A model generated the notes under the pieces. The model saw only the letters and a program-made list of their open reading frames with translations, was not told the DNA's origin and did no database searches. 64,000 nucleotides of DNA from JASHVB01 sp035508435 (GTDB taxonomy: Bacteria; Pseudomonadota; Alphaproteobacteria; Acetobacterales; Acetobacteraceae), in NCBI GenBank assembly GCA_035508435.1, contig DATJNA010000006.1, positions 29,530 through 93,529 on the forward strand. Reading direction: 5' to 3'. The position numbers and the translations under genes are program-made. Shown here one piece after another: positions 18,937 through 27,619 of this stretch (the stretch's first letter is position 1; every line of letters begins with the position of its first letter).

Positions 18937-20673
18937 TCAGTCGTGCCGCCGCAATGCGAACACCCAGACGACACCGCCTTGCGGCACCGCGTCGGGATCG
19001 ACCTTCAGCGATGTCTTGGCCAGCGAATCCTGGATGCGCTGTGCGTCCACGCCCCATCCGGACTGCACCGCGACGTACTCGGTGTCGCCCACCTGGAACG
19101 CCACCGGCATGCCGATGATGCCCGAGTTGGTGCGCTGCTGCCACAGCAGCTCGCCGGTCTTGGCGTCGAACGCGCGGAACATGCGGTCGTTGGTGCCGCC
19201 GGTGAACACCAGTCCGCCCGCCGTGCTCAGCACCGAATCAAACAGTTGGTTGGGGAACGGATAGGTCCATACGCGCTTGCCGGTCGCCACATCCCACGCC
19301 TGCAGTTCGCCGATATGATCGCCGCGCGGGCGCAGCTTGAGGCTGTCGGGGTCGGCGCCGAGCCAGAGCTGGCCGGCAACGAGCTGCTTCTTCTCTCCCA
19401 GCATCTGGCCGCACATGTTGTCGTTGGCCGGGATGTACAGCAGGTGGGTCTGATCGCTGTAGGATTCCGAAGTCCAGTCGTCGCCACCCCAGAGCGAGGG
19501 ACAGAAATTCACTTCCTTGCCGGCGGTCGGCTTGTGGTCCATGTCGTAGGTGGGCCGGCCGGTCTGCGGGTCGAGACTCTTGAACGCGTTCTGATAGACG
19601 AACGGCTTGCCGGAGATGAACTTGATGCCGTTGTCGGTCTGCTGCAGCACCCACAGGTAGCCGTCGCGCGCGGCATGCACCAGCGCATCGATCTGCTGGC
19701 CGTCATGCTCCATGTTGACCAGGATCGGCGGCCGGACTTCGTCCCAGTCCCACGAATCGTTCCAATGGTACTGGTGATAGCCCACCAGCTTGCCGGTATC
19801 GGGGTCGAGCGCGACGGTCGAGCTGGTGTAGAGGTCGTCGCCGGGATGCAGGTCGCCAGGCCATGGCGCGGCATTGCCGACGCCCCAATAGGCGATGTTG
19901 CGCTTCGGATCATAGTCGCCGGTGATCCACACCGAGCCGCCGCCGGTTTTCCACGCGTCGCTCTTCCAGGTGTCGCCGCCCGGATCGTTCGGGCCGGCGA
20001 TGGTCTGGAACACCCATGCCTGCTTGCCGGTGTCGGCGTCATAGGCGGCGATGAAGCTGCGCACACCGAACTCGCCACCGGACAGGCCGACCATGACCTT
20101 GCCGTGCACCACCAGCGGCTCCAGCGTCATGTACTGGCCGCGCTTGTAGTCGGCGACGGTGGTGTTCCAGACTTCCTTGCCGGTCTTGGCATCCAGCGCG
20201 ATGAGGTGGGCATCGACCGTGGCGAGGAACACCTTGTCGCCCCACAGCGCGACGCCACGATTGGTCGGATGCAACTGGAACAAATCGGCCGGCAGTTTCT
20301 CCTTGTAGCGCCAGATCAGGTCGCCCGTGGCGGCATTCAGCGCCAGCACCTGCATCTCCGGCGTGGTGACGAACATCACGCCGTTGTTCACCATCGGCGG
20401 CGATTCGTGGCCTTCGACGACGCCGGTGGCGAATGTCCACACCGGCACGAGCTGGCTGACATTGTTCACATTGATCTGGCGCAGCGGACTGAATCCATGG
20501 TCGTCATAGGTCCGCCGATACAGCAACCAGTTGCCCGGTTCCGGGTTCTCCAACCGTTGCTGCGTGACCGTGGCATAGCCGGTCACTTCCCCCGCAGCAG
20601 CACCGCCTGCGAGCATGCAGCCCATCAGGCCCGCCGCGACTGTCGTTAAGACGGTCTTGGTCCCTTGTCGCAT
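18937..20673 (-). CDS. PQQ-dependent alcohol dehydrogenase (methanol/ethanol family), probably lanthanide-type
   Basis: 578 residues from the ATG at 20673, placed 8 nt after GGAGG. A signal peptide covers about residues 1-27 and an eight-bladed quinoprotein propeller follows. Active-site features: Glu in SGGEFGVRSF, Asn in GVGNAAPWPG, and catalytic Asp309 in SWDWDEV. Asp311, two residues on, is the extra acidic ligand associated with lanthanide-dependent XoxF/PedH enzymes. The adjacent Cys-Cys pair of classical methanol dehydrogenases is missing (LHPTNRG at that place). No CxxCH heme motif exists, so it is not a quinohemoprotein. It is second in the operon, between the Rieske gene and the [2Fe-2S] gene. 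Likely role: periplasmic oxidation of an alcohol to an aldehyde. Confidence 0.92.
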   Translation of the reverse strand: MRQGTKTVLTTVAAGLMGCMLAGGAAAGEVTGYATVTQQRLENPEPGNWLLYRRTYDDHGFSPLRQINVNNVSQLVPVWTFATGVVEGHESPPMVNNGVMFVTTPEMQVLALNAATGDLIWRYKEKLPADLFQLHPTNRGVALWGDKVFLATVDAHLIALDAKTGKEVWNTTVADYKRGQYMTLEPLVVHGKVMVGLSGGEFGVRSFIAAYDADTGKQAWVFQTIAGPNDPGGDTWKSDAWKTGGGSVWITGDYDPKRNIAYWGVGNAAPWPGDLHPGDDLYTSSTVALDPDTGKLVGYHQYHWNDSWDWDEVRPPILVNMEHDGQQIDALVHAARDGYLWVLQQTDNGIKFISGKPFVYQNAFKSLDPQTGRPTYDMDHKPTAGKEVNFCPSLWGGDDWTSESYSDQTHLLYIPANDNMCGQMLGEKKQLVAGQLWLGADPDSLKLRPRGDHIGELQAWDVATGKRVWTYPFPNQLFDSVLSTAGGLVFTGGTNDRMFRAFDAKTGELLWQQRTNSGIIGMPVAFQVGDTEYVAVQSGWGVDAQRIQDSLAKTSLKVDPDAVPQGGVVWVFALRRHD

Positions 20674-20744
20674 CTGCATTTCCTCCACCGGATCGTGCGT
20701 TCAGGCACTTGCTTTGTCGTTTCGTGACGCGTGGTCTGCGGTCG

Positions 20745-21323
20745 TCATGCTCCTTGCTGTTGTTCACCACCGACGCGGGCGGAAAACGGACCGGCGACCA
20801 CCAGCACGCCGTTGCCGAGCTTCAATGGCAACGCCGGCAGGGGTCGTGGCGCCGGACCGCCCACGACTTTCGCTCCGTGACGCAGATCGTACTGCGATTG
20901 ATGGCACGGGCACTGCAGGACCTGAGTGGATTTCAGCCAGTCCGTCACCGTGCATTGCTGATGCGTGCAGATGGCGGAGAAGGCCGCCACGCCGTCCGCC
21001 GCCAGCAACTTCTCTGCCTCGCCGAGCGTGGCGGGATCGAACCGCATCAACAGGACCATGTTAAGCCGCGATCCGTCGCGCGGCACTTTCCTGTGCGGGT
21101 CGAAACTCCAGGCGAAGGTGACGTCCTGCGCGGCGAGGTCGCCGGGTTTCAGCGGCGTGGTGTCGGCGTCAACGCCGGCGCTGACCAGCCAGTCGCCCGG
21201 TTGCGGCAGCTTCATGCGTTCCGGATCGGCCGGTTGGTCGGCGCGCCCGCTCGCACTGCCGAGGCTGTAGGCGACAGCCCCGCCGGCGATAACGATGCGG
21301 CGCGAGACCGTTCGTCCCGCCAT
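20745..21323 (-). CDS. Rieske [2Fe-2S] protein with Tat-type signal
   Basis: 192 residues from the ATG at 21323, preceded by a GGGAGGA site. An SRRIVIAGGAVAYSLG segment near residues 7-22 looks like a twin-arginine signal or anchor. The Rieske cluster ligands are CTHQQC near residue 120 and CPCHQSQYD near residue 138, including the two disulfide cysteines of high-potential Rieske proteins. It resembles the Rieske subunit of a bc1 complex, but no cytochrome b or c1 gene is near. It opens the operon with the PQQ dehydrogenase and the Mo/Fe-S subunits and may be their electron acceptor; that is inference. Confidence 0.85.
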   Translation of the reverse strand: MAGRTVSRRIVIAGGAVAYSLGSASGRADQPADPERMKLPQPGDWLVSAGVDADTTPLKPGDLAAQDVTFAWSFDPHRKVPRDGSRLNMVLLMRFDPATLGEAEKLLAADGVAAFSAICTHQQCTVTDWLKSTQVLQCPCHQSQYDLRHGAKVVGGPAPRPLPALPLKLGNGVLVVAGPFSARVGGEQQQGA

Positions 21324-21601
21324 CGTTCCTCCCTCGCCACCATTGTGGCCTTCGCACGACACGGTTCCGTATGTGTGCCCCGACCACGGTAGTCCTGTAC
21401 GCGTGCCGCCGAGGTCGACAGGCTAGCGCCGGTTGACGTGATTGCCACCGGACGCGCCGGGCTAAATCCGCCGTAATCTATTCACGCCTTCGTGAGTGCA
21501 GAGCCGCCCGAGACTACTCGCAAGGGTTGCTCACCAGTCTCGAGGATTTGCCCGAACATGCGCGCTGCCGACCCGGACCGCGAGCAACTTCGCCGCTACG
21601 G

Positions 21602-21720
21602 GGCGGGTTGCGCTTTGTTGCATGGTGCTTGCCCGCAAGCGGGCAGCTCCTGGCTTGCTGCGTGGTGGTTAACCGGCAGGCGGACGGGCTCTGCTTTGCT
21701 GTGTGGCACTCAGCGTTGCA
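21602..21720. repeat. Degenerate tandem repeat upstream of the Rieske operon
   Basis: Three imperfect units of about 39-41 bp, recognisable by recurring GCTTTGTTGCATGGTGC / GCTTGCTGCGTGGTGG / GCTTTGCTGTGTGGC blocks. They lie in the 386-bp gap between the Rieske start (21323) and the amine oxidase stop (21710); the last unit just enters the oxidase gene. Apart from the Rieske promoter, which must lie here, the gap holds no gene I can support. Confidence 0.5.
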
Positions 21721-23008
21721 CTGCCGCCGCAGCCGTCTCCGCCGCTTGCTCGCCGCTCAGCCACGCACCTGCCAAGGTGCCCGCCATCCCGTCATGGCAC
21801 GCCTCGCCGGCGAACAGCAGATGCCCGTCGCCCAGCGGCTGGCCCAGTCGCATGCGTGCATCCGCCTGGCCGACCTTCACCCAGGAATAGGCGCCGTGAA
21901 TGAACGGATCCGCCTCCCAGTGTGTGACCAGGTGGCCGCCGCCGCAGAACAATCGGTCCACCCGGCTGCCAAAGATGATGCGCAGCCGTTCCAGGGCGAA
22001 ATCCACCACGGCGCTGTCGCCGGCACGTGCCAGCTCCCAGGCTGGCGCACCGCCGATCCAGCCCTGCACGTAGTCGCGCCCGTACGGCCAGCACTGGAAC
22101 GGCACCAGCCGGTCGCCGCGCCGCGTCACCTGGCGCTCGACGGAGCAATGCGGCGGCAGGTCCAGCCGGTCCGTGCCATTCGCCCGCAGCGCCACCTTCA
22201 TCGCGAGGCCCATGGGCATGGCGTCCAGGCATTGCTCCACCGTGGCGGGCAGAGCCGGATCGAAGCCGATCGCGCCGGACGCGAGGACGCCGGTGGAGGC
22301 GGTGACGATCGCCGCCCGCGCGGTCAGCGTCCCGCGCGGCGTGTCCGCGGCGATGCGCCCGCCCGGGCCGTTCCAGCGCAGCCTGCGCGCTGGCGTTTGC
22401 CGGCGGATATCCAGCCCGGCGCCGAGCCGCCGCACGACAAAGGCGCCGATGCCGCCTTGTGGAACCAGGTTGCTGCCATCGAGCGCATTGCGCCGCCAGT
22501 CGCGCAGGCTGAAATCCTCGGCCTCGGATACGCAGATCACCGGGCCTTCCCACGCCTCCACCGTCAGCGCCCAGGGGTCGCCGGGGAGATGGTCCGCCAC
22601 GGCCGCCAGCGGCGCATCTGGCATGGCTTCTAGCAGCGCATCCGTGGCCGCCTCGAAGCGGTCCCACGCCTCGCCGTAGTCGGCGTATTCCGCTGGCGTC
22701 GCCTCCCTTGTGCCGACGAACAAGCGCTCGCGGCGCAGCTCATTGGATCGGAGCAAGGTCTCGCCGGCGGTCTGGGCGATCGGCACCAGGGGGTTATGCT
22801 CTGCCGAGTGCAGCCAGATGGCGCCCATGTCGAACCACCCGCCGCCCAGCGCCTCCGGATAGGCGGTCCAGGCGCGGCCGCCGATGCGGTCGGTGGCTTC
22901 CAGCACGATCGCCCCAACACCGAGGCGGCGTAGCGCGGTGGCGGCGCCCAGGCCCGCGAGCCCCGCACCGATGACCAGCACATCGGTGTCGGTCGGCGTC
23001 TCGGCCAT
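21710..23008 (-). CDS. Flavin amine oxidase family protein
   Basis: 432 residues from the ATG at 23008. An FAD-binding Rossmann motif, VLVIGAGLAGLGAATALRRLG, opens the protein, with the paired GGRAWT motif near residue 45. The C-terminal LLFAGEACHDGMAGTLAGA segment binds the flavin, as in monoamine or polyamine oxidases and plant-type LSD-like enzymes. No export signal is seen. The substrate, probably an amine, cannot be assigned. It is divergent from the ferredoxin reductase gene, 107 bp away. Confidence 0.88.
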   Translation of the reverse strand: MAETPTDTDVLVIGAGLAGLGAATALRRLGVGAIVLEATDRIGGRAWTAYPEALGGGWFDMGAIWLHSAEHNPLVPIAQTAGETLLRSNELRRERLFVGTREATPAEYADYGEAWDRFEAATDALLEAMPDAPLAAVADHLPGDPWALTVEAWEGPVICVSEAEDFSLRDWRRNALDGSNLVPQGGIGAFVVRRLGAGLDIRRQTPARRLRWNGPGGRIAADTPRGTLTARAAIVTASTGVLASGAIGFDPALPATVEQCLDAMPMGLAMKVALRANGTDRLDLPPHCSVERQVTRRGDRLVPFQCWPYGRDYVQGWIGGAPAWELARAGDSAVVDFALERLRIIFGSRVDRLFCGGGHLVTHWEADPFIHGAYSWVKVGQADARMRLGQPLGDGHLLFAGEACHDGMAGTLAGAWLSGEQAAETAAAAVQR

Positions 23009-23115
23009 CGCTGCTTCCTCCGCGGGTGCCGTGCGGACATAGCGTGTCGGCGGCAAAAGGGAATGGCCCGCGTCGCGCGCTTGCCGCCGCATGCGGTGCG
23101 GGGTACGGGCGCGCC

Positions 23116-24129
23116 ATGGCAGACGATATTTCCACCGACGTGGCCATCATCGGTGCCGGCCCCGTCGGTATGTTCGCAGTGTTCCAGCTCGGCATGCTGA
23201 GCCTGTCCAGCGTGCTGCTGGACGCCCTGGGCGAGGTCGGCGGGCAGTGTGCCGCGCTGTATCCGGAGAAGCCGATCTACGACATCCCCGCGCACCCCTC
23301 GATCGACGCGGCCGGGCTGATCGCGCGGCTCGAGGCCCAGATCGCTCCGTTCCACGCGCCGCGCTTGCTCGGGCGCCGCGTGTCGGGTCTGGCAGGCGCG
23401 GCGGGCGGGTTCACGCTGAGCACGGAGCGCGGCGACACGGTGCATGCCAAGGCGGTGCTGATCGCGGCCGGTGCCGGCGCCTTCGGCCCCAACCGTCCGC
23501 CGATCGAAGGGCTGGAGGCGTATGAGGCGACCGGCGCGGTGCAGTACTACGTGCGCCGGCGCGAGGAGTTCCTTGGCAAGCGCGTGGTGATCGCGGGCGG
23601 TGGCGATTCGGCGGTGGATTGGGCGCTCTCGCTGAAGGACATCGCGCGCGTCGCGGTGGTGCATCGCCGGGCGAAATTCCGCGCCGCGCCGGAGAGTGCG
23701 GGGCAGCTCGATGCGGCGGCGGCGCGCGGCGAGGTCGAGATGGTGATCCCCTACCAGCTTCAGGCACTTCGCGGCGCGGACGGTGTGCTGGAAGCGGTGG
23801 AAGTCGCGACGCTGCAAGGCGGGACGCGGGCGATTCCGGCCGATGTGCTGCTGCCGTTCTTCGGGCTTTCGATGGATCTCGGGCCGATCGCCGCCTGGGG
23901 GCTGGAGAGCATGCAGCACCACGTGAAGATCGATCCGGCGACCGGTGCCACAAGCTGGCCGGGCGTGTTCGCGATCGGCGACGTTGCCACCTATCCGGGC
24001 AAGCTGAAGCTGATCCTGCAAGGGTTCGCGGAGGCAGCGGTGGCGGCGCACGCGATCTTCGGCGTGGTGCATCCGGGCGAGGCGTTGCATTTCGAATATT
24101 CGACGACGAAGGGCGTGCCGGCGGGGTAG
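23116..24129 (+). CDS. Ferredoxin/flavodoxin-NADP+ reductase, thioredoxin-reductase type
   Basis: 337 residues from the ATG at 23116. FAD motif VAIIGAGPVGMFAVFQLGML lies near residue 10, the NADP motif VVIAGGGDSAVDWALSL near residue 160, and a C-terminal FAIGDVATYPGK motif closes the FAD site. The CxxC redox pair of thioredoxin reductase is absent, which fits the YumC-type reductases that move electrons between NADPH and ferredoxin. The length is typical. It is monocistronic, with radA 71 bp downstream. Confidence 0.9.
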   Translation: MADDISTDVAIIGAGPVGMFAVFQLGMLSLSSVLLDALGEVGGQCAALYPEKPIYDIPAHPSIDAAGLIARLEAQIAPFHAPRLLGRRVSGLAGAAGGFTLSTERGDTVHAKAVLIAAGAGAFGPNRPPIEGLEAYEATGAVQYYVRRREEFLGKRVVIAGGGDSAVDWALSLKDIARVAVVHRRAKFRAAPESAGQLDAAAARGEVEMVIPYQLQALRGADGVLEAVEVATLQGGTRAIPADVLLPFFGLSMDLGPIAAWGLESMQHHVKIDPATGATSWPGVFAIGDVATYPGKLKLILQGFAEAAVAAHAIFGVVHPGEALHFEYSTTKGVPAG

Positions 24130-24200
24130 GGGCGCGCCGGTACGACTCGATGCCGAGGCGGTAAACCATTCGGCAACCCGACCGTGTGAGTCTCGGCCGC

Positions 24201-25601
24201 ATGCCCCGTCCCACCTCCCGCTTCGTCTGCCACTCCTGCGGCGCCGTCACGCCCAAATGGGCCGGCCACTGCGAGACCTGCGGCGAGTGGAACACCATCG
24301 TCGAGGAACCGATCGCTGCCCGCTCCGGCCCCGCCGGCAAGGCGCATCCGGGCCAGCGGGTGGAGTTCGTCGGCCTCGCCGGAAGTGCCGCCCCGCCGCC
24401 CCGCGCCGTCACCGGCATCGGCGAACTGGACCGGGTGCTGGGCGGAGGTTTGGTGCCAGGCTCCGCCGTCCTGGTCGGCGGCGATCCCGGGATCGGCAAG
24501 TCAACGCTGCTATTGCAGGCCGCCGCCTCGCTGGCATGCTCTGGCCGCCGCGTGCTGTACGTCTCCGGCGAGGAGTCCATCGAGCAAGTCCGGCTGCGCG
24601 CGCGCAGGCTGGGGCTGGCGGCGGCGCGGGTGGAGCTGGCGGCCTCGGTCAACCTGCGCGACATCGCCGCCAGCCTGGAGCATGCCAGGGACGCCGTCCT
24701 GGTGGTGATCGATTCGATCCAGACCATGTGGCTGGATTCGATCGACAGTGCCCCCGGCACGGTGGCGCAGGTGCGAGCGGCCAGCTTCGAGCTGATCCGC
24801 CTCGCCAAGGGAGGAAATTTCGCGCTGGCGCTGGTGGGCCATGTCACCAAGGACGGCGCGCTCGCCGGCCCGCGCGTCCTGGAACATATGGTCGACGCGG
24901 TGCTGTATTTCGAAGGCGACCGCGGCCATCAGTTTCGCATCCTGCGCGGCGTCAAGAATCGCTTCGGCGCCACCGATGAGATCGGCGTGTTTGAAATGAC
25001 AGAGCAAGGCCTGGCCGAGGTGACGAATCCCTCCGCCCTGTTCCTGGCCGAGCGCCGCGGCAATATCGCCGGTTCAGCGGTATTCGCGGGCCTGGAAGGG
25101 ACGCGGCCCGTGCTGGTGGAAATACAGGCGCTATTGGCGCCCAATCCGGGCGGTTCGCCGCGACGCTCGGTGATCGGCTGGGATTCCGGGCGGCTGGCGA
25201 TGTTGCTCGCGGTATTGGAGACGCGCGCCGGACTGCGGCTGAACGCCACCGACGTCTATCTGAACGTCGCCGGCGGCCTGCGCGTGACCGAGCCGGCGGC
25301 GGACCTGGCGGTGGCGGCAGCGCTCGCCTCCGCGGCCAGCGATCAGCCGACCAGTGCAGGCACGGTGTATTTCGGTGAGGTCGGGCTGTCGGGCGAGATC
25401 CGGCAGGTGGCGCAGGCCGAGGCGCGCATGAAGGAGGCGGCGAAGCTCGGATTCGATTCGGCGACGCTGCCGCGGCGGGTGGCGCGTGGCAACCGTCCGC
25501 TCTTGGCGCCGGACGGACTGCGGCTGGAGGAGGTCGGGCACATCGCCGACCTGGTCGGACGGTTCATGCCGCGGGCAGCCGAGACACACCACGACGACTG
25601 A
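24201..25601 (+). CDS. radA: DNA repair protein RadA (Sms)
   Basis: 466 residues from the ATG at 24201, preferred over a GTG at 24186 because the protein then begins directly before the zinc finger FVCHSCGAV...GHCETCGEW. A RecA-like ATPase domain follows, with Walker A GGDPGIGKST, then the RadA-specific KNRFG motif at about 252-256. The C-terminal part is the Lon-protease-like domain. RadA is a hexameric helicase that extends D-loops in recombination repair. All family motifs are intact. Confidence 0.97.
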   Translation: MPRPTSRFVCHSCGAVTPKWAGHCETCGEWNTIVEEPIAARSGPAGKAHPGQRVEFVGLAGSAAPPPRAVTGIGELDRVLGGGLVPGSAVLVGGDPGIGKSTLLLQAAASLACSGRRVLYVSGEESIEQVRLRARRLGLAAARVELAASVNLRDIAASLEHARDAVLVVIDSIQTMWLDSIDSAPGTVAQVRAASFELIRLAKGGNFALALVGHVTKDGALAGPRVLEHMVDAVLYFEGDRGHQFRILRGVKNRFGATDEIGVFEMTEQGLAEVTNPSALFLAERRGNIAGSAVFAGLEGTRPVLVEIQALLAPNPGGSPRRSVIGWDSGRLAMLLAVLETRAGLRLNATDVYLNVAGGLRVTEPAADLAVAAALASAASDQPTSAGTVYFGEVGLSGEIRQVAQAEARMKEAAKLGFDSATLPRRVARGNRPLLAPDGLRLEEVGHIADLVGRFMPRAAETHHDD

Positions 25602-25624
25602 TGATGGCGACCTGTCGACCGGTT

Positions 25625-25664
25625 AGTCCGCGCAAAACGGGGTGAGTCCGCGCAAAACGGATCG
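25625..25664. repeat. Two 20-bp direct repeats downstream of radA
   Basis: Two adjacent units share AGTCCGCGCAAAACGG exactly (25625 and 25645), differing only in the last four bases. They sit 24 bp after the radA stop and before the converging AHSA1 gene. No T-rich terminator is visible. Confidence 0.7.
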
Positions 25665-25712
25665 AGTGGCATTGCGGCTGCCGCCAACCGGCTGGGACTT
25701 GCTCCGCAAGCC

Positions 25713-26123
25713 TCAGTCAATCCGCGCCAGAACCTGCTCCAGGTTGCCGAAGAACCGCTGCCACCCGTACTTCGCCCCCTGGTAGGCCTGCTGCTGATCC
25801 GCCCGGAAGCCCGCTTGTTCCATCCGCAGGTGGGTACCCGTGCGCGTCGGGGTGAGGGTCCACGTCACGACACTCGCAAGACCCAGCGCTCCCCAGGTGT
25901 ACGACAGCGTCTTGTTCGGCTCGACTTCCCGCACCTGACAAGCAACGCTGCCCCAGTCTCCGCGAAGTTCGAAGCGGTGGCCCGCCACAGGCTGGAAGTC
26001 GTTCTTCATCAGCCATGCCTCGATCAGGTGCGGCTGTGTGAGCGCGCGCCAGAGCTTCTCCGGCGGATGCGGGATCTCACGCTCGACAACGACAGAGCGC
26101 GTATCGGCGGGCGTTTCGCTCAT
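25713..26123 (-). CDS. SRPBCC / AHSA1-domain protein
   Basis: 136 residues with the Bet v1-like AHSA1 pattern: an opening EREIPHPPEKLWRALTQPHLIEAWLM, a central WTLTPTRTGTHLRMEQAGF, and a C-terminal GWQRFFGNLEQVL helix. Such proteins bind hydrophobic ligands; the exact ligand is unknown. The start overlaps the TGA of the ArsR gene by four bases (ATGA). ArsR-AHSA1 pairs are common in bacteria and are read as a regulator with its effector gene. Confidence 0.9.
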   Translation of the reverse strand: MSETPADTRSVVVEREIPHPPEKLWRALTQPHLIEAWLMKNDFQPVAGHRFELRGDWGSVACQVREVEPNKTLSYTWGALGLASVVTWTLTPTRTGTHLRMEQAGFRADQQQAYQGAKYGWQRFFGNLEQVLARID

Positions 26124-26443
26124 TGGTCCATCCTCTTCAGCAGATCTTCGAGTTGGTCGAACCGGCGCTCCCAGAAGCCGGTCATTTGGTTCGTCCAGTC
26201 GATCAACGGGGCCAAGGCGCTGAACTGCGCACTGTAATGTGTCTGGCGACCCTCACGCCGGTCGCGCACCAGGCCGGCCTGCTTCAGGATCCCGAGATGC
26301 TTCGACACGGCCGGCTGCGAGACCCCGGCCCGCGTCGTCAGCGCCCCGACGGTTTGCTCCCCGTCGCGGCAGAGGCGCTCAAAGATCGCGCGGCGGGTCG
26401 GATCGGCCAACGATCTGAACAGCGGGTCACTTGGGTCGGGCAT
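26120..26443 (-). CDS. ArsR-family winged-helix repressor
   Basis: 107 residues. The helix-turn-helix is clear: RAIFERLCRDGEQTVGALTTRAGVSQPAVSKHLGILKQAGLVRDRREGRQTHY. No metal-binding ELCVCDL motif is present, so it is of the non-metal subgroup that accompanies AHSA1 proteins. It is first in the coupled pair. A near-palindrome 8-25 bp upstream of its start is a likely own operator. Confidence 0.92.
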   Translation of the reverse strand: MPDPSDPLFRSLADPTRRAIFERLCRDGEQTVGALTTRAGVSQPAVSKHLGILKQAGLVRDRREGRQTHYSAQFSALAPLIDWTNQMTGFWERRFDQLEDLLKRMDQ

Positions 26444-26450
26444 CGCAATG

Positions 26451-26468
26451 CATAACCATATGGCTATG
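26451..26468 (-). promoter_or_regulatory. Candidate ArsR operator
   Basis: CATAACCATATGGCTATG is an 18-bp near-perfect dyad (one mismatched pair). It starts 8 bp upstream of the arsR start, and a related half-palindrome, GGTCATATCCATAACC, follows at once. Position and symmetry suit an autorepressor site. Confidence 0.55.
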
Positions 26469-26669
26469 GGTCATATCCATAACCAGACGGATATGTATGT
26501 CAAGCGAAAAGTCGGGGATCAATCAGCCGGCCGCGCTTCGGTCAGGCGGGCGTCGGGGGCTGCGGAGGTCAGTGCCGCGCGTGGCCCGCGCCAACGGCGG
26601 CGTAACGCATTGGCCAGGAGAGGGCGATGCCTCGGCACATGGACGCACTCGACCTCGGAACGCCGCGGC

Positions 26670-27106
26670 TCAAGCAATCGTGTCGCCCATCAGGCGAACG
26701 CCTGATCCGCGTGCCGCGGCTCGCAGGTCACCGTCCAGCGTTGCAAGCGGCAGACCGCGGCGGCGCGCCAACTCGAGATACGCCGCGTCGTACAGGGTCA
26801 GCCGGTAGCGGTCGGCCAGCGTGGGTCGGCCAGCGTGAGCGTCTCACCCCAGGCACGGGCATCGGTCTGCTGATCGATCGTGATGTCCAGCAGCGCAAGA
26901 TCGTCGAGTGCCGCTTGCCGGAAATCGGCGTCAATACGGCCGCAGCGTACCGCAACCGTCAGGCTGTTAGCAACCTGCAGCCGCCATAGCGCTGGAACAA
27001 TCGCCCCGTCGTCGGCGACCCGATCGTACACCGCGCGGATCGCCGCCGTGGTCTCGTCTCCATAGACCTATGCAAGGGTCGCTGAACTATCCAGGATCAG
27101 ACTCAC
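26670..27106 (-). pseudogene. vapC: VapC-type PIN toxin, inactivated by a nonsense codon and a 14-bp duplication
   Basis: The gene starts at a GTG (27106) overlapping the antitoxin stop (GTGA) and encodes SLILDSSATLA, then a TAG at codon 13 (27068-27070) where VapC proteins usually have Trp (TGG to TAG is one base). The frame continues as VYGDETTAAIRAVYDRV. It then breaks in a 14-bp tandem duplication at 26810-26837. Removing one copy restores LADRYRLTLYDAAYLELARR, the usual VapC core with the conserved TLYDAAYLEL, and the frame ends at 26670. Two independent lesions make a functional toxin very unlikely. Confidence 0.85.
26810..26837. repeat. 14-bp tandem duplication in the vapC relic
   Basis: GGTCGGCCAGCGTG occurs twice head to tail (26810-26823 and 26824-26837). 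As 14 is not a multiple of three, it shifts the toxin frame. Confidence 0.9.
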
Positions 27107-27354
27107 GGGCGCCCCTCGTCGCGGTAGGTTTTCCATTCGCGCCATTCGAACCGGCCGAGCTTGCCGCTCTCCGCGCGCGCCCGAATCCGCTGCAAGGCGG
27201 CCCGCGCCTCAGTGCGACTGTGGTTCGCACGGGCCGGAACCAGCCGCGCAACCGCCTTGCCGCGGCGGGTGATGACGAACTCCCCGCCGCGCTCCACCTC
27301 GTCAAGCAACTGACCGAGCTTGTTCTTGGCCTCGAAGGCACCGATCTCTCGCAT
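27103..27354 (-). CDS. vapB: Phd/YefM-family antitoxin (VapB-like)
   Basis: 83 residues from the ATG at 27354. It shows the Phd/YefM N-terminal DNA-binding pattern: REIGAFEAKNKLGQLLDEVERG followed by EFVITRRGKAVARLVP. The C-terminal part (SGKLGRFEWREWKTYRDEGRP) is the usual toxin-binding tail. It is intact although its toxin partner downstream is broken. The stop overlaps the toxin start by four bases. It would normally repress its own promoter. Confidence 0.9.
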   Translation of the reverse strand: MREIGAFEAKNKLGQLLDEVERGGEFVITRRGKAVARLVPARANHSRTEARAALQRIRARAESGKLGRFEWREWKTYRDEGRP

Positions 27355-27619
27355 AGCCGACGTCTGTAAGCCAGTACAAGCCAGCTTGGTTGGGGTCAGG
27401 CGCTCCCGTCCAGTTCCTTGCGGCCAACCGCGTTGTTCGCGGCAAGACGCTGTTGTCCGGATGTCCGGCTCAGATGTCCTCCCCCGACTCGCGGCCCGTT
27501 GCGCTATCTTGCCTTGGCGCGAGGTGCGGAGCGGACGATAAGACGCTGGAACCAAGAGATGGCGGGCGCATGATTCGACGGCGTGAGGCAATCACCGCGG
27601 CTTGTTCGCGGCCATCGCC

